Shown piece by piece: positions 34,914 through 44,419 of a DNA stretch of 64,000 bases. Source of the DNA: Flavobacterium succinicans. GTDB lineage: Bacteria > Bacteroidota > Bacteroidia > Flavobacteriales > Flavobacteriaceae. Positions within the stretch are counted from its first letter, which is position 1. Each line of letters starts with the position of its first letter. The stretch lies in the NCBI RefSeq assembly GCF_001662485.1, contig NZ_JMTM01000053.1:62001-126000 (forward strand), given 5' to 3'. The notes under the pieces were generated by a model. The model was not told the DNA's origin. It did no database searches and was given only the letters and a program-made list of their open reading frames with translations. Both the position numbers and the translations under genes were made by a program.

Positions 34914-37334
34914 ATGATTAAATGGTTTAGTTTAGGATTTTGGGAACTTATCGCCCGTATTGTCCTTAGAAATAGAATTTTAATGATCTCTATCATTGTA
35001 GCCATCACGATATTCTTGGCAATGCAATGGAAAAATATTCATTTTACGTTTACCGAAGCAAACATGTTGCCCGATGACAACATTGCCAATGTAGAATACA
35101 ATGCCTTTTTGGACAAATTTGGTGAAGAAGGTAATTTGATTATTATAGGGGTTAAAGATTCCACTTTATTTACACCAAAAGCTTATGCCTCCTGGAGTAA
35201 ATTGATGAACACCATCAAACAAAACCCTACGGTTGACTTAGTGGTTTCGATTAATGATTTGAAAAAATTGCAAAAAAACGAAACTTTAGAAAAATTTGAA
35301 TTGGTTCCCTTTGTGGACGAATCGAAAACTCTAGATCCAAAATACCTGCAAACCATCAAGAAAGAGTTGTTTAATGATCTCCCCTTTTATGAAGGATTAT
35401 TGTTCAACAAACGATCTGGCAGTGTTCGTTCGGCGATTTATCTTGACAAAAAAATCGTGAACACTAAAGTTCGCAAAACCTTTGTTTTAGAAAAATTAAT
35501 CCCTGCGATAACCACTTTTGAAAAAGAAACCAAAATTGACCTTCGCGTTTCGGGGATGCCTTACATTCGAACGCTCAATGCAAAGACAATAACAGACGAG
35601 ATTAGTATTTTTATTGGTGCTTCGTTATTGATTACTTCTTTGTTATTTTTCTTCTTTTTTAGAAGTTTCAAGGCGACTTTAATTTCTATCATTATCGTGG
35701 TGATTGGTGTAATGTGGTCCTTTGGATTCTTGGGATTATTCAATTATGAAATTACCATTTTAACGGCTTTGGTTCCATCCTTAATTATTGTAATTGGGAT
35801 TCCGAATTGTATTTTCTTGACCAATAAATACCATCAAGAGTTTAAAGTACACCGCAACAAAGCCAAAGCCTTGCAAAGAGTCACCACCAAAATTGGAATG
35901 GCTACTTTGATGACCAATTTGACTACCGCTATAGGTTTCGCTACTTTTGTAGCTTCGAACAATGATTTGCTGATAGAGTTTGGCGTGGTAACTTCTATTA
36001 ATATTTTGGCGCTTTTTTTCTTGAGCATTGTTTTGATCCCCATCTTTCATAGCTACATTTCAGCGCCCAAAGACCGTCATATTCAGCATTTAGATCGTGG
36101 TTCTGTTAAGCAATTCATGGACTGGATTTTGCGTAATGTGAAAACGAATCGTTTCTCAATTTATGTAGTGGCTATAGTCCTGCTGATCATTAGTATTATT
36201 GGTATTTATGAAATGCGTATTTCGGGAAGTTTGATTGAAGACATGCCCAAAAAGGAACCTTTCTTTCAGGATATTGTTTTTTTCGAAAAAGAATTTGATG
36301 GGGTAATGCCACTCGAAATCATGATCGACACCAAACGCAAAAAGGGAGTGATGAAATTATCGACCTTAAAACGCATGGAAGAGTTAGAAACTGCAATTGA
36401 AGAAATTCCAGAATTATCAAAACCTATTTCGATTGTGAATTTGGTGAAATATTCCAAACAAGCATACTATAATGGCAATCCTGATTATTATGAATTACCG
36501 ACCTCGCAAGAACAAGCTTTTATCCTTTCGTATGCCAAAAATGCTACAGCCAACAGCAAAGAAAATGTAATGAAAAGCTACGTGGATAGCACTGGTCAAT
36601 ATGCCCGAATCACCACGTTTATGCGCGATGAAAGCGGAGATCAAATTGCTAAAATTGAGGCCGAAATTAGAAAGAAAGCCGACAAATTATTTCCAAAAGA
36701 ACGTTATAATGTTATCATAACCGGAAAAGCCTTAGTGTTTCAAAAAGGAACGGGTTATTTGCTCGACAACTTGCTATCTTCGCTGGTGTTTGCCTTTTTC
36801 TTGACAGCGCTTTTGATTGGATTTATGTTCCGTTCGTTCAAAATGATATTGGTTTCTATAATCCCTAACCTGTTGCCGTTATTATTAACTGCCGGGATTA
36901 TGGGCTTCCTAAATATTCCGCTAAAACCGTCTACTATTTTGGTATTTGGGATTGCCTTTGGGTTATCGGTAGATGATACTGTGCGGTTCTTGTCGCAATA
37001 CCGCGAGGAATTGAAAAAGAACAACTGGAAAATAAAAAAATCGGTGTATGCCACTTTTAACGATGCGGGATTGAGTATGTTTTATACTTCGATTGTGTTG
37101 TTTTTTGGATTTTCGGTGTTTATGTTGTCTAGTTTTGGCGGTACAATTGCTTTAGGCGGATTGATTTCGTTAACTTTATTGTTTGGTATGTTATCAAATT
37201 TGATGTTGCTTCCAGCTTTAGTGCTAACTTTGAATAAAACCTTGGCCAATGAACAAGAATTTATCGAACCTAGAATTGACATCATCGAGCATTCTGACGA
37301 GGAAATTGACTCGCTTACTAAAGACAAAAAATAA
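34914..37334 (+). CDS. MMPL/RND-superfamily exporter
   Basis: An 806-residue inner-membrane protein with a tandem RND layout: one helix, a periplasmic domain (about 35-215), five helices (about 225-390), a second lone helix (about 418), a second periplasmic domain and five C-terminal helices. Signatures include FTEANMLPDDN after helix 1 and FGIAFGLSVDDTVRFLSQYRE near the end, carrying the paired-aspartate relay. MMPL-type proteins move lipids or hydrophobic compounds (for example hopanoids). The substrate is unknown. A small phosphatase gene follows after 10 bp. Confidence 0.9.
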   Translation: MIKWFSLGFWELIARIVLRNRILMISIIVAITIFLAMQWKNIHFTFTEANMLPDDNIANVEYNAFLDKFGEEGNLIIIGVKDSTLFTPKAYASWSKLMNTIKQNPTVDLVVSINDLKKLQKNETLEKFELVPFVDESKTLDPKYLQTIKKELFNDLPFYEGLLFNKRSGSVRSAIYLDKKIVNTKVRKTFVLEKLIPAITTFEKETKIDLRVSGMPYIRTLNAKTITDEISIFIGASLLITSLLFFFFFRSFKATLISIIIVVIGVMWSFGFLGLFNYEITILTALVPSLIIVIGIPNCIFLTNKYHQEFKVHRNKAKALQRVTTKIGMATLMTNLTTAIGFATFVASNNDLLIEFGVVTSINILALFFLSIVLIPIFHSYISAPKDRHIQHLDRGSVKQFMDWILRNVKTNRFSIYVVAIVLLIISIIGIYEMRISGSLIEDMPKKEPFFQDIVFFEKEFDGVMPLEIMIDTKRKKGVMKLSTLKRMEELETAIEEIPELSKPISIVNLVKYSKQAYYNGNPDYYELPTSQEQAFILSYAKNATANSKENVMKSYVDSTGQYARITTFMRDESGDQIAKIEAEIRKKADKLFPKERYNVIITGKALVFQKGTGYLLDNLLSSLVFAFFLTALLIGFMFRSFKMILVSIIPNLLPLLLTAGIMGFLNIPLKPSTILVFGIAFGLSVDDTVRFLSQYREELKKNNWKIKKSVYATFNDAGLSMFYTSIVLFFGFSVFMLSSFGGTIALGGLISLTLLFGMLSNLMLLPALVLTLNKTLANEQEFIEPRIDIIEHSDEEIDSLTKDKK

Positions 37335-37344
37335 ATAGTTGTTT

Positions 37345-37827
37345 ATGAAAAAGATAGTATACGCTTTCGTTTTTTTGGTTTTTACTCTTGGTGCTTTAGG
37401 CCAAACGACGTCGATTTACTTGATTCGCCACGCCGAAAAAGTAGACAATTCTAAAAATCCTGATTTGTCTAAAGCAGGTTTGGAACGCGCGGAACATTGG
37501 AAAACGATTTTATCCCAAGTTCCACTAAAGGCCGTGTACAGCACTGATTTTTTGAGAACGGTACAAACTGCTTCTCCAACTGCTACAAGTAAAAATTTGG
37601 AAATCATAAAATATGACCCCAAAACTATCGACCTTGAACAACTCAAAAAAGATTACAAGGGTCAAGCTGTTTTGATTGTAGGTCATAGCAATACGACGCC
37701 TGATTTGGTCAACAAAATCATCAATAAAAAGGTGTATGCGCCAATCGATGATACTGTTTTTGGAAATTTATATATCATTACGATTAGCGGGAATGAAGTG
37801 AGCCATCAATTGTTGCAAGGATTGTAA
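37345..37827 (+). CDS. Secreted histidine-phosphatase-family protein
   Basis: 160 residues from the ATG at 37345 (the TTG at 37339 is rejected). Signal peptide MKKIVYAFVFLVFTLGALGQ, then the RHA(E) catalytic motif LIRHAEKV with R28-H29, an arginine in STDFLRTVQTA and the second histidine in VGHSNTTPD. It would be a periplasmic or secreted phosphoryl-transfer hydrolase. It probably shares the exporter transcript. Substrate unknown. Confidence 0.88.
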   Translation: MKKIVYAFVFLVFTLGALGQTTSIYLIRHAEKVDNSKNPDLSKAGLERAEHWKTILSQVPLKAVYSTDFLRTVQTASPTATSKNLEIIKYDPKTIDLEQLKKDYKGQAVLIVGHSNTTPDLVNKIINKKVYAPIDDTVFGNLYIITISGNEVSHQLLQGL

Positions 37828-37855
37828 ACCCAAAAACAATTGGTTTCCCTACTGG

Positions 37856-38001
37856 CCTAGCCCCGATTGTAGTGGAAATCCTTGTAGAAAGAAAAGCTAA
37901 TTTTTTCTTGCCAAAAAAGAGCGACCAACGGAAGCTCCTTTTTTGGGTAGAAAAATAGCTTTTATGAGACAAGATTGTAACGAAAAGCGGGAAATAGCTC
38001 C
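37856..38001 (+). repeat. Dispersed structured repeat, copy B (long core)
   Basis: Flanks TAGCCCCGATTGTAGTGG and GTAACGAAAAGCGGG with terminal GAAATAGCTCC enclose an extended imperfect palindrome: CTTGT/ACAAG, AAAAGCTA with TAGCTTTT, and CCAAAAAAG with CTTTTTTGG. A lone GAAATAGCTCC also occurs at about 38191-38201. Confidence 0.7.
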
Positions 38002-38223
38002 AAGAGTTAGCCAAGACCCGAGAGATAGCGAATTGGCGAAGCAATAGCACTAAATGGCACTACTTTTATAAATTTTAAACATTGGATTGCACTAATTATA
38101 TCAATCTTAAGAATTCGTGGGATAAAAAACGGTTATAAATTAGTGTTTATTGGTGTAATTTGTGGCGGAAATTTTAAAAGCAAATGTCCTGAAATAGCTC
38201 CTAAAAAATAAATACAAAACAAT
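38002..38223. other. asnS upstream spacer
   Basis: No gene is seen in 37828-38295 as a whole. After repeat copy B the sequence is AT-rich and holds one solitary GAAATAGCTCC word (repeat end) and, at its right end, the asnS promoter. Confidence 0.5.
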
Positions 38224-38231
38224 TATATTTG
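38224..38231 (+). promoter_or_regulatory. -7 promoter element for asnS
   Basis: TATATTTG fits TAnnTTTG, 64 bp upstream of the asnS ATG. The longer frame opening at 38254 would start with a non-ATG codon and is not used. Confidence 0.55.
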
Positions 38232-38295
38232 CATAGTACTTGAAACATCGATTTTGGTTTTGAGTGCATATTTAAATCTAAAATCTAAAATTAAG

Positions 38296-39741
38296 ATGAG
38301 ACACACAAAAGTTAAAGACTTATTAAACAGTACAACGACACTTCAGGAAGTGAATGCAAAAGGATGGGTGAGAACGTTTAGAAATAATCAGTTTATTGCG
38401 CTGAATGACGGTTCTACTATTAATAATATTCAGTGTGTGGTTGATTTTGAAAATACTCCCGATGAGACCTTAAAACGCATTACGACAGGCGCTGCCGTTT
38501 CGGTTATTGGCGCTTTAGTAGAAAGCCAAGGTGCGGGTCAGAAATATGAAATTCAGGTAAAGCAATTGGAAATTTTGGGCGACTCCGATGCGGAGAAATT
38601 CCCAATGCAGCCTAAGAAACACTCTTTGGAATTCTTGCGTGAGAATGCGCATTTGAGAGTAAGAACGAATGCTTTTGGTGCGATTATGCGCGTGCGTTCG
38701 GTTTTGGCTCACGCGGTGCACACGTATTTTCAGGAGAAAGGTTTTGTGTATGTGAATACGCCAATCATTACTGGTTCGGATGCAGAAGGTGCGGGTGAAA
38801 TGTTTAAAGTGACCGCTTTGCCTTTTGACAACACGCCAAGAACCGAGGAAGGAAAAGTAGATTACAAAAAAGATTTCTTTGGGAAAGAAACGAACTTGAC
38901 GGTTTCTGGACAATTAGAAGGTGAAACGTTCGCCATGGCGTTGGGTCAGATTTATACTTTTGGCCCTACGTTTAGAGCTGAAAACTCAAATACTTCTCGT
39001 CACTTGGCAGAATTTTGGATGATTGAGCCAGAGGTGGCTTTCAATGATTTGGAAGACAATATGGATTTGGCTGAGGATTTCATTCAATTTGTAATTAAAT
39101 ATGTAATGGATAAATGTCAAGAGGATTTGAAATTCCTTGAAGGACGTTTGCTAGAAGAAGAAAAATCAAAACCACAAGCCGAAAGAAGCGAAATGGCTTT
39201 GTTGGAGAAATTGAACTTTGTGTTGGAAAACAATTTCAAACGCGTTTCGTATACGGAAGCAATTGATATTTTGAGAAATTCAACTCCGAACAAGAAGAAA
39301 AAATTCCAATATATTATTAACGAATGGGGCGCTGATTTACAATCAGAACACGAACGTTACTTGGTGGAAAAACACTTTAAATGTCCGGTAATTTTGTTTG
39401 ATTATCCAGCCAATATCAAAGCGTTTTATATGCGTTTGAATGATAATACAGAACCTGGAAAAGAAACGGTCCGTGCGATGGATATCCTTTTTCCTGGCAT
39501 TGGAGAAATCGTTGGCGGCTCAGAAAGAGAAGAACGCTACGATGTATTGGTAGAAAAAATGAAAACCTTAGGTATAGATGAAAAAGAATTGTGGTGGTAC
39601 TTAGATACCAGACGTTTTGGTTCTGCTACACACGCTGGTTTTGGTCTTGGTTTCGAAAGATTGGTATTGTTTGTAACTGGAATGACGAATATTCGTGACG
39701 TAATTCCTTTCCCAAGAACACCGGGAAGCGCCGAGTTTTAA
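38296..39741 (+). CDS. asnS: Asparaginyl-tRNA synthetase
   Basis: A 481-residue class II synthetase that charges tRNA-Asn. The N-terminal OB-fold anticodon-binding domain (about 10-110: [24 protein letters not shown]) is followed by the class II core with motif 2 [21 protein letters not shown] and motif 3 [25 protein letters not shown] at the C-terminus fits AsnRS. The ATG at 38296 gives the normal N-terminus. A 15-bp stem-loop lies between it and rpoN. Confidence 0.96.
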   Translation: MRHTKVKDLLNSTTTLQEVNAKGWVRTFRNNQFIALNDGSTINNIQCVVDFENTPDETLKRITTGAAVSVIGALVESQGAGQKYEIQVKQLEILGDSDAEKFPMQPKKHSLEFLRENAHLRVRTNAFGAIMRVRSVLAHAVHTYFQEKGFVYVNTPIITGSDAEGAGEMFKVTALPFDNTPRTEEGKVDYKKDFFGKETNLTVSGQLEGETFAMALGQIYTFGPTFRAENSNTSRHLAEFWMIEPEVAFNDLEDNMDLAEDFIQFVIKYVMDKCQEDLKFLEGRLLEEEKSKPQAERSEMALLEKLNFVLENNFKRVSYTEAIDILRNSTPNKKKKFQYIINEWGADLQSEHERYLVEKHFKCPVILFDYPANIKAFYMRLNDNTEPGKETVRAMDILFPGIGEIVGGSEREERYDVLVEKMKTLGIDEKELWWYLDTRRFGSATHAGFGLGFERLVLFVTGMTNIRDVIPFPRTPGSAEF

Positions 39742-39764
39742 AAAAGTTTACTGTAGTTTAAAAT

Positions 39765-39803
39765 GGTTTAAAGTTGTTGCCTACAACACAACAACTTTAA
39801 ACC
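39765..39803. terminator. Long stem-loop between asnS and rpoN
   Basis: GGTTTAAAGTTGTTG (39765-39779) pairs perfectly with CAACAACTTTAAACC (39789-39803). It is not followed by a clean T run but by TTTAAACCT repeats up to 39830. It may end asnS transcripts weakly or act in the rpoN leader. Confidence 0.5.
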
Positions 39804-39835
39804 TTTAAACCTTAAACCTTTAAACTATTAAAAAA

Positions 39836-41299
39836 ATGCTAAAGCAATTTTTAAATTTAAAATTATCTCAGAAATTATCTCCTCAACAAATTCAGTTGAT
39901 GAAGTTAATTCAATTGCCTACGCAAGCCTTTGAACAACGTTTATTAGAAGAAATGAACGAAAATCCAGCCCTAGAAGCAGGCAAGGAAGACGACTACGAA
40001 AACGACGAGTTTGAAGCTGAAGATTATGACGATTATGATGATGCAGAATCAGATCGAATAGAAGCGGATGATATTAATCTTGATGACTATCTTGGCAGTG
40101 ACGACATCCCAGATTACAAAACACAAGTTAATAATTATAGTGACGACGATGAAGACCGCGAGACACCTTTTGCCGCTCCTATCAGTTTTCACCAAGATTT
40201 AATCAACCAACTTAACACGTTTATTTTAAACGACGAAGATCGAGAAATAGCAGAATTTTTAGTGGGAAGCATTGACGATATGGGTTATATCCGAAGAAGC
40301 ATTCCTGATATCGTAGACGATCTAGCGTTCACACAAGGTATTTATACCGATGAAAAAAATGTAGACCGTTTACTCCATGTTATTCATGAATTAGAACCTA
40401 CTGGAGTTGGCGCTCGAGATTTACAAGAATGTTTGCTTTTGCAACTCAAACACAAAACACCAACGGAATACATTGCACTAGCCATTGATATCATCGAAAA
40501 TCAATTTGATGCTTTTACCAAAAAACATTACGAAAAATTAATCCAGAAATGTAATGTCTCCAATGAACAACTCCGAAAAGCCATACACGAAATCGAAAGG
40601 CTCAACCCTAAACCAGGAGGTTCATTTGCAGGCAATAGTAAAATTACCGAAAATATTGTTCCAGATTTTGCCATCAGAATCGTGGATGGTGAATTAGAAT
40701 TAACGTTGAATGGACGAAACGCTCCATCATTGCACGTGTCTAAGGACTATCAAGAAATGATGCAAACGTATAAAGATTCTAGAGACAAATCGACTCAGCA
40801 AAAAGAGGCCGTTCAGTTCATCAAACAAAAATTAGATTCGGCAAAATGGTTTATCGATGCTATTCGTCAACGTCAAGAAACCCTTTTTGTAACGATGAAC
40901 GCCATTATGCATTACCAAGAAGAATTTTTCCTAGACGGCGATGAAACCAAGTTAAAACCAATGATTTTGAAAGATATTGCGGATTTGGTTGGTCTTGATA
41001 TTTCGACCATTTCTAGGGTGGCCAATAGCAAATATGTAGAAACCCCCTACGGCACCAAATTGATTAAAGAATTTTTCTCCGAAGCGATGATGAACGACCA
41101 AGGCGAAGAAGTTTCAACGTTAGAAATTAAGAAAATCCTAAAAAACACCATCGAAGAAGAAGACAAACACAAACCACTTCCCGATGACCAATTGGCCGAA
41201 ATATTAAAAGAAAAGGGCTATCCAATTGCTAGAAGAACCATAGCCAAATACCGTGAACAACTCGATATTCCGGTGGCGAGGATGCGGAAGAAAATGTAA
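39836..41299 (+). CDS. rpoN: RNA polymerase sigma-54 factor
   Basis: 487 residues. The glutamine/leucine-rich activator-interacting region I is at the start (LSPQQIQLMKLIQLPTQAFEQRLLEEM), an acidic region II (about 45-105) follows, then core-binding and HTH segments (HVSKDYQEM, LKDIADLVGLDISTISRV) and the RpoN box ARRTIAKYREQL near the C-terminus that reads the -24 element. It directs enhancer-dependent transcription. No -24/-12 promoter was looked for systematically in this window. Confidence 0.96.
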   Translation: MLKQFLNLKLSQKLSPQQIQLMKLIQLPTQAFEQRLLEEMNENPALEAGKEDDYENDEFEAEDYDDYDDAESDRIEADDINLDDYLGSDDIPDYKTQVNNYSDDDEDRETPFAAPISFHQDLINQLNTFILNDEDREIAEFLVGSIDDMGYIRRSIPDIVDDLAFTQGIYTDEKNVDRLLHVIHELEPTGVGARDLQECLLLQLKHKTPTEYIALAIDIIENQFDAFTKKHYEKLIQKCNVSNEQLRKAIHEIERLNPKPGGSFAGNSKITENIVPDFAIRIVDGELELTLNGRNAPSLHVSKDYQEMMQTYKDSRDKSTQQKEAVQFIKQKLDSAKWFIDAIRQRQETLFVTMNAIMHYQEEFFLDGDETKLKPMILKDIADLVGLDISTISRVANSKYVETPYGTKLIKEFFSEAMMNDQGEEVSTLEIKKILKNTIEEEDKHKPLPDDQLAEILKEKGYPIARRTIAKYREQLDIPVARMRKKM

Positions 41300-41303
41300 T
41301 AAA

Positions 41304-41332
41304 AAAATCCCAACGAGTTGTTGGGATTTTTT
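41304..41332. terminator. Bidirectional terminator between rpoN and tdk
   Basis: AAAATCCCAAC (41304-41314), loop GAGTT, GTTGGGATTTT (41320-41330) with A and T runs on the two sides. Confidence 0.9.
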
Positions 41333-41343
41333 ATAGTGCTATA

Positions 41344-41937
41344 TTATTTTTTGTCTTTATCGTCATGCATCGCATGATAAAAAGCGGCCCGACTTAAGGG
41401 TTCATATTCCTCTGTTTCTCCCAGCATAACGAGTTTATCATTGTCAGTTTTTCTGAAACTGTAATTCGCTAAATTCCCAGTTCTGGTGCACACGGCATGC
41501 ACTTTGGTCACATACTCGGCTGTGGCCATCAAAGCAGGCATTGGACCGAAAGGATTGCCTTTAAAATCCATATCCAACCCAGCCACAATTACGCGAATCC
41601 CTTGATTGGCTAAATCATTACAGACAGTAACAATTTCGTCATCAAAAAATTGAGCTTCGTCAATACCAATAACGTCACATCCTTGCGCCAAAAGTGCTAT
41701 ATTGGCTGCAGCAGGAACGGGTGTAGAACGGATTTCGTTCTCATCATGCGATACCACCATTTCCTCATGATAACGCGTATCAATAGAAGGTTTAAAAATT
41801 TCGATTCGTTGTTTGGCGAACTGAGCTCGTTTTAATCTACGAATCAGTTCTTCTGTTTTACCCGAAAACATGGAGCCACATATGACTTCGATCCAACCAA
41901 ATTGTTCTTTATGATTTACTGTATTTTCGAGAAACAT
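41344..41937 (-). CDS. tdk: Thymidine kinase
   Basis: 197 residues from the ATG at 41937, the natural start of the family; a longer frame adds 25 non-conserved residues. The P-loop is GSMFSGKT (21-28), the DEAQFFDD segment supplies the catalytic acid, and the lasso region [17 protein letters not shown] is present. It phosphorylates thymidine in the salvage pathway. It converges with rpoN. Confidence 0.95.
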   Translation of the reverse strand: MFLENTVNHKEQFGWIEVICGSMFSGKTEELIRRLKRAQFAKQRIEIFKPSIDTRYHEEMVVSHDENEIRSTPVPAAANIALLAQGCDVIGIDEAQFFDDEIVTVCNDLANQGIRVIVAGLDMDFKGNPFGPMPALMATAEYVTKVHAVCTRTGNLANYSFRKTDNDKLVMLGETEEYEPLSRAAFYHAMHDDKDKK

Positions 41938-42039
41938 TTTGTATTTTTCTACCTTTAAAAATGAATAGTTTTTATTACTTTGTAATGGCAACAAATTTAT
42001 TAAAAAAGACACACCTTACTCACTATAATACCAAAAGTT

Positions 42040-42981
42040 ATGAAAAAAAGATTGGAGGCTGATTTAGTCAGCATTGCGCACAGAATTCTACAACTTAAAA
42101 ACAAATCGGATGTAAATGTGCTGTTCTTAGAAACCCAAAAACTTTATGAAAAACTGGCGATTTTAAAGTTTATACAGGATAATTTCGGAGAAGTCAAACC
42201 AACCATTGGACAAGCAGCTCTAGAGATAGAAGTTGAAAAAGCTTTTGACAAACTAGAGATCTCTCCTGAAATTGTGCTTCCTGCATCTGCTGCAACAATC
42301 GAAGAAGTTGTAACAGAAAATGATCTTCCGATAGAAACATTCGTTACTGAAATTTTAGAAGAAGTTGCTCCAGAAAGTAGTATTAAAGAAACAATTATAT
42401 CCGAAATTGAAGCGCCTAAAAATGAAATTCCAAGCATTGAAGACGTTCTAAAAGAAGAAGAGAAACCAATACTTGAAGCTATAGTAGAAGAAGTTGTCGC
42501 AACAGAAGAAGTGGAAATCCAAGAACCAGAAACTGTTTTACCATCGGAAGAGATTAAACAAGAAGTAATCCAAATTTCTTTTGAAGAATTATTGGGAGGA
42601 AGCTTTACTGAACCTCTATTTGTAAAGGCTGATAGTATCGAAGCAAGTAAAACCAATGCAACCGTTTCGCCTTTTGACTTAGCGTTTGATAAAGTAGAAA
42701 CACTAACCGAAGAAAAGGAGAACAAACCCAAATCATTGAACGAAAAATTAAGCAAAGGAATTAACATCGATTTAAATGATCGTATCGGCTTTGTTAAACA
42801 TCTTTTTGGCAATAGCAATGAAGATTATAATCGTGTGTTGAGTCAGCTGAATAGTTTTAATAACTTTTATGAAACCAAGACTTTCATTGAAGAAATGATA
42901 AAGCCGGATTATAACAACTGGGAAGGAAAAGACGATTATGCCAATCGATTCATGGAAATTGTAGAGAAGAAATTCATGTAA
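42040..42981 (+). CDS. Acidic conserved protein of unknown function
   Basis: 313 residues. An N-terminal helical domain (about 1-75) and a C-terminal domain (about 225-313: LNEKLSKGINIDLNDRIGFVKHLFGNSNEDYNRVLSQLNSF) are joined by a long glutamate/isoleucine-rich, low-complexity linker (about 80-215). The domain ends are the conserved parts I associate with a Bacteroidota hypothetical family. No signal peptide or membrane helix is seen, so it is cytosolic. It is divergent from tdk and upstream of rsmI. Confidence 0.75.
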   Translation: MKKRLEADLVSIAHRILQLKNKSDVNVLFLETQKLYEKLAILKFIQDNFGEVKPTIGQAALEIEVEKAFDKLEISPEIVLPASAATIEEVVTENDLPIETFVTEILEEVAPESSIKETIISEIEAPKNEIPSIEDVLKEEEKPILEAIVEEVVATEEVEIQEPETVLPSEEIKQEVIQISFEELLGGSFTEPLFVKADSIEASKTNATVSPFDLAFDKVETLTEEKENKPKSLNEKLSKGINIDLNDRIGFVKHLFGNSNEDYNRVLSQLNSFNNFYETKTFIEEMIKPDYNNWEGKDDYANRFMEIVEKKFM

Positions 42982-43019
42982 TTGATCCTTTTCACTGTAT
43001 AATTCAATACCCAATCATC

Positions 43020-43057
43020 AAACACGGACTTCGTTTTATTGCGGATTTCGTGTTTTA
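43020..43057 (+). terminator. Terminator after the acidic protein gene
   Basis: AAACACG (43020-43026) pairs with CGTGTTT (43049-43055), with partial pairing inside, and is followed by T. It ends 12 bp before the rsmI ATG. Confidence 0.6.
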
Positions 43058-43069
43058 ACTTTTTAAAAT

Positions 43070-43783
43070 ATGTCTAAACTATATATCGTACCCACTCCAA
43101 TTGGCAACCTCGAAGACATGACGTTTCGAGCGATACGTATTCTCAAAGAAGCCGATTTAATTTTGGCCGAAGACACCCGAACCAGTGGCAAATTGCTCAA
43201 GCATTTTGAAATTAGCACACACATGCACAGCCATCACATGCACAATGAACACAAAACCATCGAAAACATAATTAGTCGATTACAAGGAGGCGAAACCATC
43301 GCTTTGATTTCGGATGCTGGAACGCCCGCCATCTCGGATCCTGGTTTTTTGATCACTCGAGCTTGCATTGAAAACGGTATTGCAGTAGAATGTTTACCAG
43401 GCGCCACAGCATTTGTACCTGCTTTAGTCAATAGTGGTTTGCCGAATGATAAATTTGTTTTTGAAGGTTTTTTGCCTGACAAAAAAGGAAGACAAACCCG
43501 TTATTTGGCTTTGGCCGAAGAAACCAGAACGATGATTCTTTATGTTTCTCCTCACAAATTAGTCAAAACGTTAAGTGAATTTGTTACTTATTTTGGCGAA
43601 GACCGTCCCGTTTGTGTATCAAGAGAATTATCTAAAATGCATGAGGAAAACGTACGCGGAACAGTAAAAGAAGTATTAATTCACTTTGAAAAAACCGCCC
43701 CTAGAGGTGAAATTGTAGTAGTGATTGGCGGAAAACCCATAACTAAAGAAACCAAAAAAAGTAAATTTTCAGAAGAACAATAA
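43070..43783 (+). CDS. rsmI: 16S rRNA 2'-O-ribose C1402 methyltransferase
   Basis: A 237-residue tetrapyrrole-methylase-fold enzyme that methylates C1402 of 16S rRNA using SAM. Motifs: LYIVPTPIGNLEDMTFRA, LAEDTRTSGKLLKHF, ALISDAGTPAISDPG and CLPGATAFVPALVNSGLPNDKF. Length is slightly short at the C-terminus but the core is complete. It is followed by the HopJ-family gene after 10 bp. Confidence 0.95.
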   Translation: MSKLYIVPTPIGNLEDMTFRAIRILKEADLILAEDTRTSGKLLKHFEISTHMHSHHMHNEHKTIENIISRLQGGETIALISDAGTPAISDPGFLITRACIENGIAVECLPGATAFVPALVNSGLPNDKFVFEGFLPDKKGRQTRYLALAEETRTMILYVSPHKLVKTLSEFVTYFGEDRPVCVSRELSKMHEENVRGTVKEVLIHFEKTAPRGEIVVVIGGKPITKETKKSKFSEEQ

Positions 43784-43793
43784 AATAAAAAAT

Positions 43794-44144
43794 ATGAGCC
43801 TAACTGCTTTTTTAGAAAAATTAAAAAATACCCCAAACGCGATTACATTTCAAGAAACTATCACGGTTATTGAAGCCAATTATGATTTTGAACCAACCGC
43901 TTTTGAAAACGGATTGCAACACAATGCAGCTAACGAAAATAATGGCTCTTGCAAATTGTTTGCTTTTGCACAACTCCACAACTTGTCAGAAGAAGCAACG
44001 CTGGCTTGTTTTGGCGCTTATTATACCGAAGACGTCTTGAAAAATCCAGAAGGAACAGACCATCAAAACATTCGTAATTTTATGAAAACGGGTTGGAATG
44101 GCATTGCTTTTTATGGAGAGCCTTTGACATTGAAAGAACAATAA
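43794..44144 (+). CDS. HopJ-family protein
   Basis: 116 residues with the HopJ signature FLEKLKNTPNAITFQETITVIEANYDFEPTAFENG followed by GSCKLFAFAQLHNL and a C-terminal NFMKTGWNGIAFYGEPL. The family was named from a Pseudomonas candidate type III effector, but it is widespread in bacteria without type III secretion, as here. A cytosolic housekeeping role is more likely. It is probably co-transcribed with rsmI. Confidence 0.88.
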   Translation: MSLTAFLEKLKNTPNAITFQETITVIEANYDFEPTAFENGLQHNAANENNGSCKLFAFAQLHNLSEEATLACFGAYYTEDVLKNPEGTDHQNIRNFMKTGWNGIAFYGEPLTLKEQ

Positions 44145-44145
44145 T

Positions 44146-44194
44146 TGTTATTTACAGATAACGATTTTAGAAAAAAATGTTATTTATAGATAAC
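44146..44194. promoter_or_regulatory. Two tandem 17-bp imperfect palindromes
   Basis: TGTTATTTACAGATAAC (44146-44162) and TGTTATTTATAGATAAC (44178-44194) differ at one base and are spaced exactly 32 bp, three helical turns. Each has GTTAT/ATAAC symmetry. Such same-face pairs are typical of dimer operator sites. It is unclear which promoter they would serve; recJ starts 226 bp downstream. Confidence 0.4.
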
Positions 44195-44263
44195 AAAACT
44201 AGTTCTAAAATATAGTCTAAAGACCATTTTAAAATGCCAACAAAAAGGCAATTTGTGGCTCTT

Positions 44264-44335
44264 TAACCCCGATAGATGCGGTATCCTTTGTTTTTTTCCT
44301 TTAAAAAAACAAAGATATAGCGGATAGCGGGCTCC
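44264..44335 (+). repeat. Dispersed structured repeat, copy C
   Basis: Flanks CCCCGATAGATGCGGTATC and GATATAGCGGATAGCGGG, end GCTCC. Core: perfect 12-bp stem CTTTGTTTTTTT/AAAAAAACAAAG with loop CCTTT. Lies in the hopJ-recJ spacer, which holds no gene. Confidence 0.8.
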
Positions 44336-44419
44336 TTGTTTCCTGAAAAAGCCTTTTGCTTTGGTTCCTAAAAAAATAAATTATACGCCTAATTAACAAG
44401 TTATAAAACCTAAAACAGC

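Noticed and set aside
39765..39830. TTTAAACC tandem words as a CRISPR-like array
   Set aside because: The words are 7-9 bp and contiguous, with no spacers; explained by one stem-loop plus short tandem repetition.
42144..42818. Long open frame antisense to the acidic protein gene
   Set aside because: It mirrors the low-complexity glutamate-rich linker, giving serine/threonine runs, and has no start context or family character.
43794..44144. HopJ as a type III secretion effector
   Set aside because: The family name is historical. No type III secretion genes are present, the gene is coupled to rsmI and the protein lacks any secretion feature visible here.
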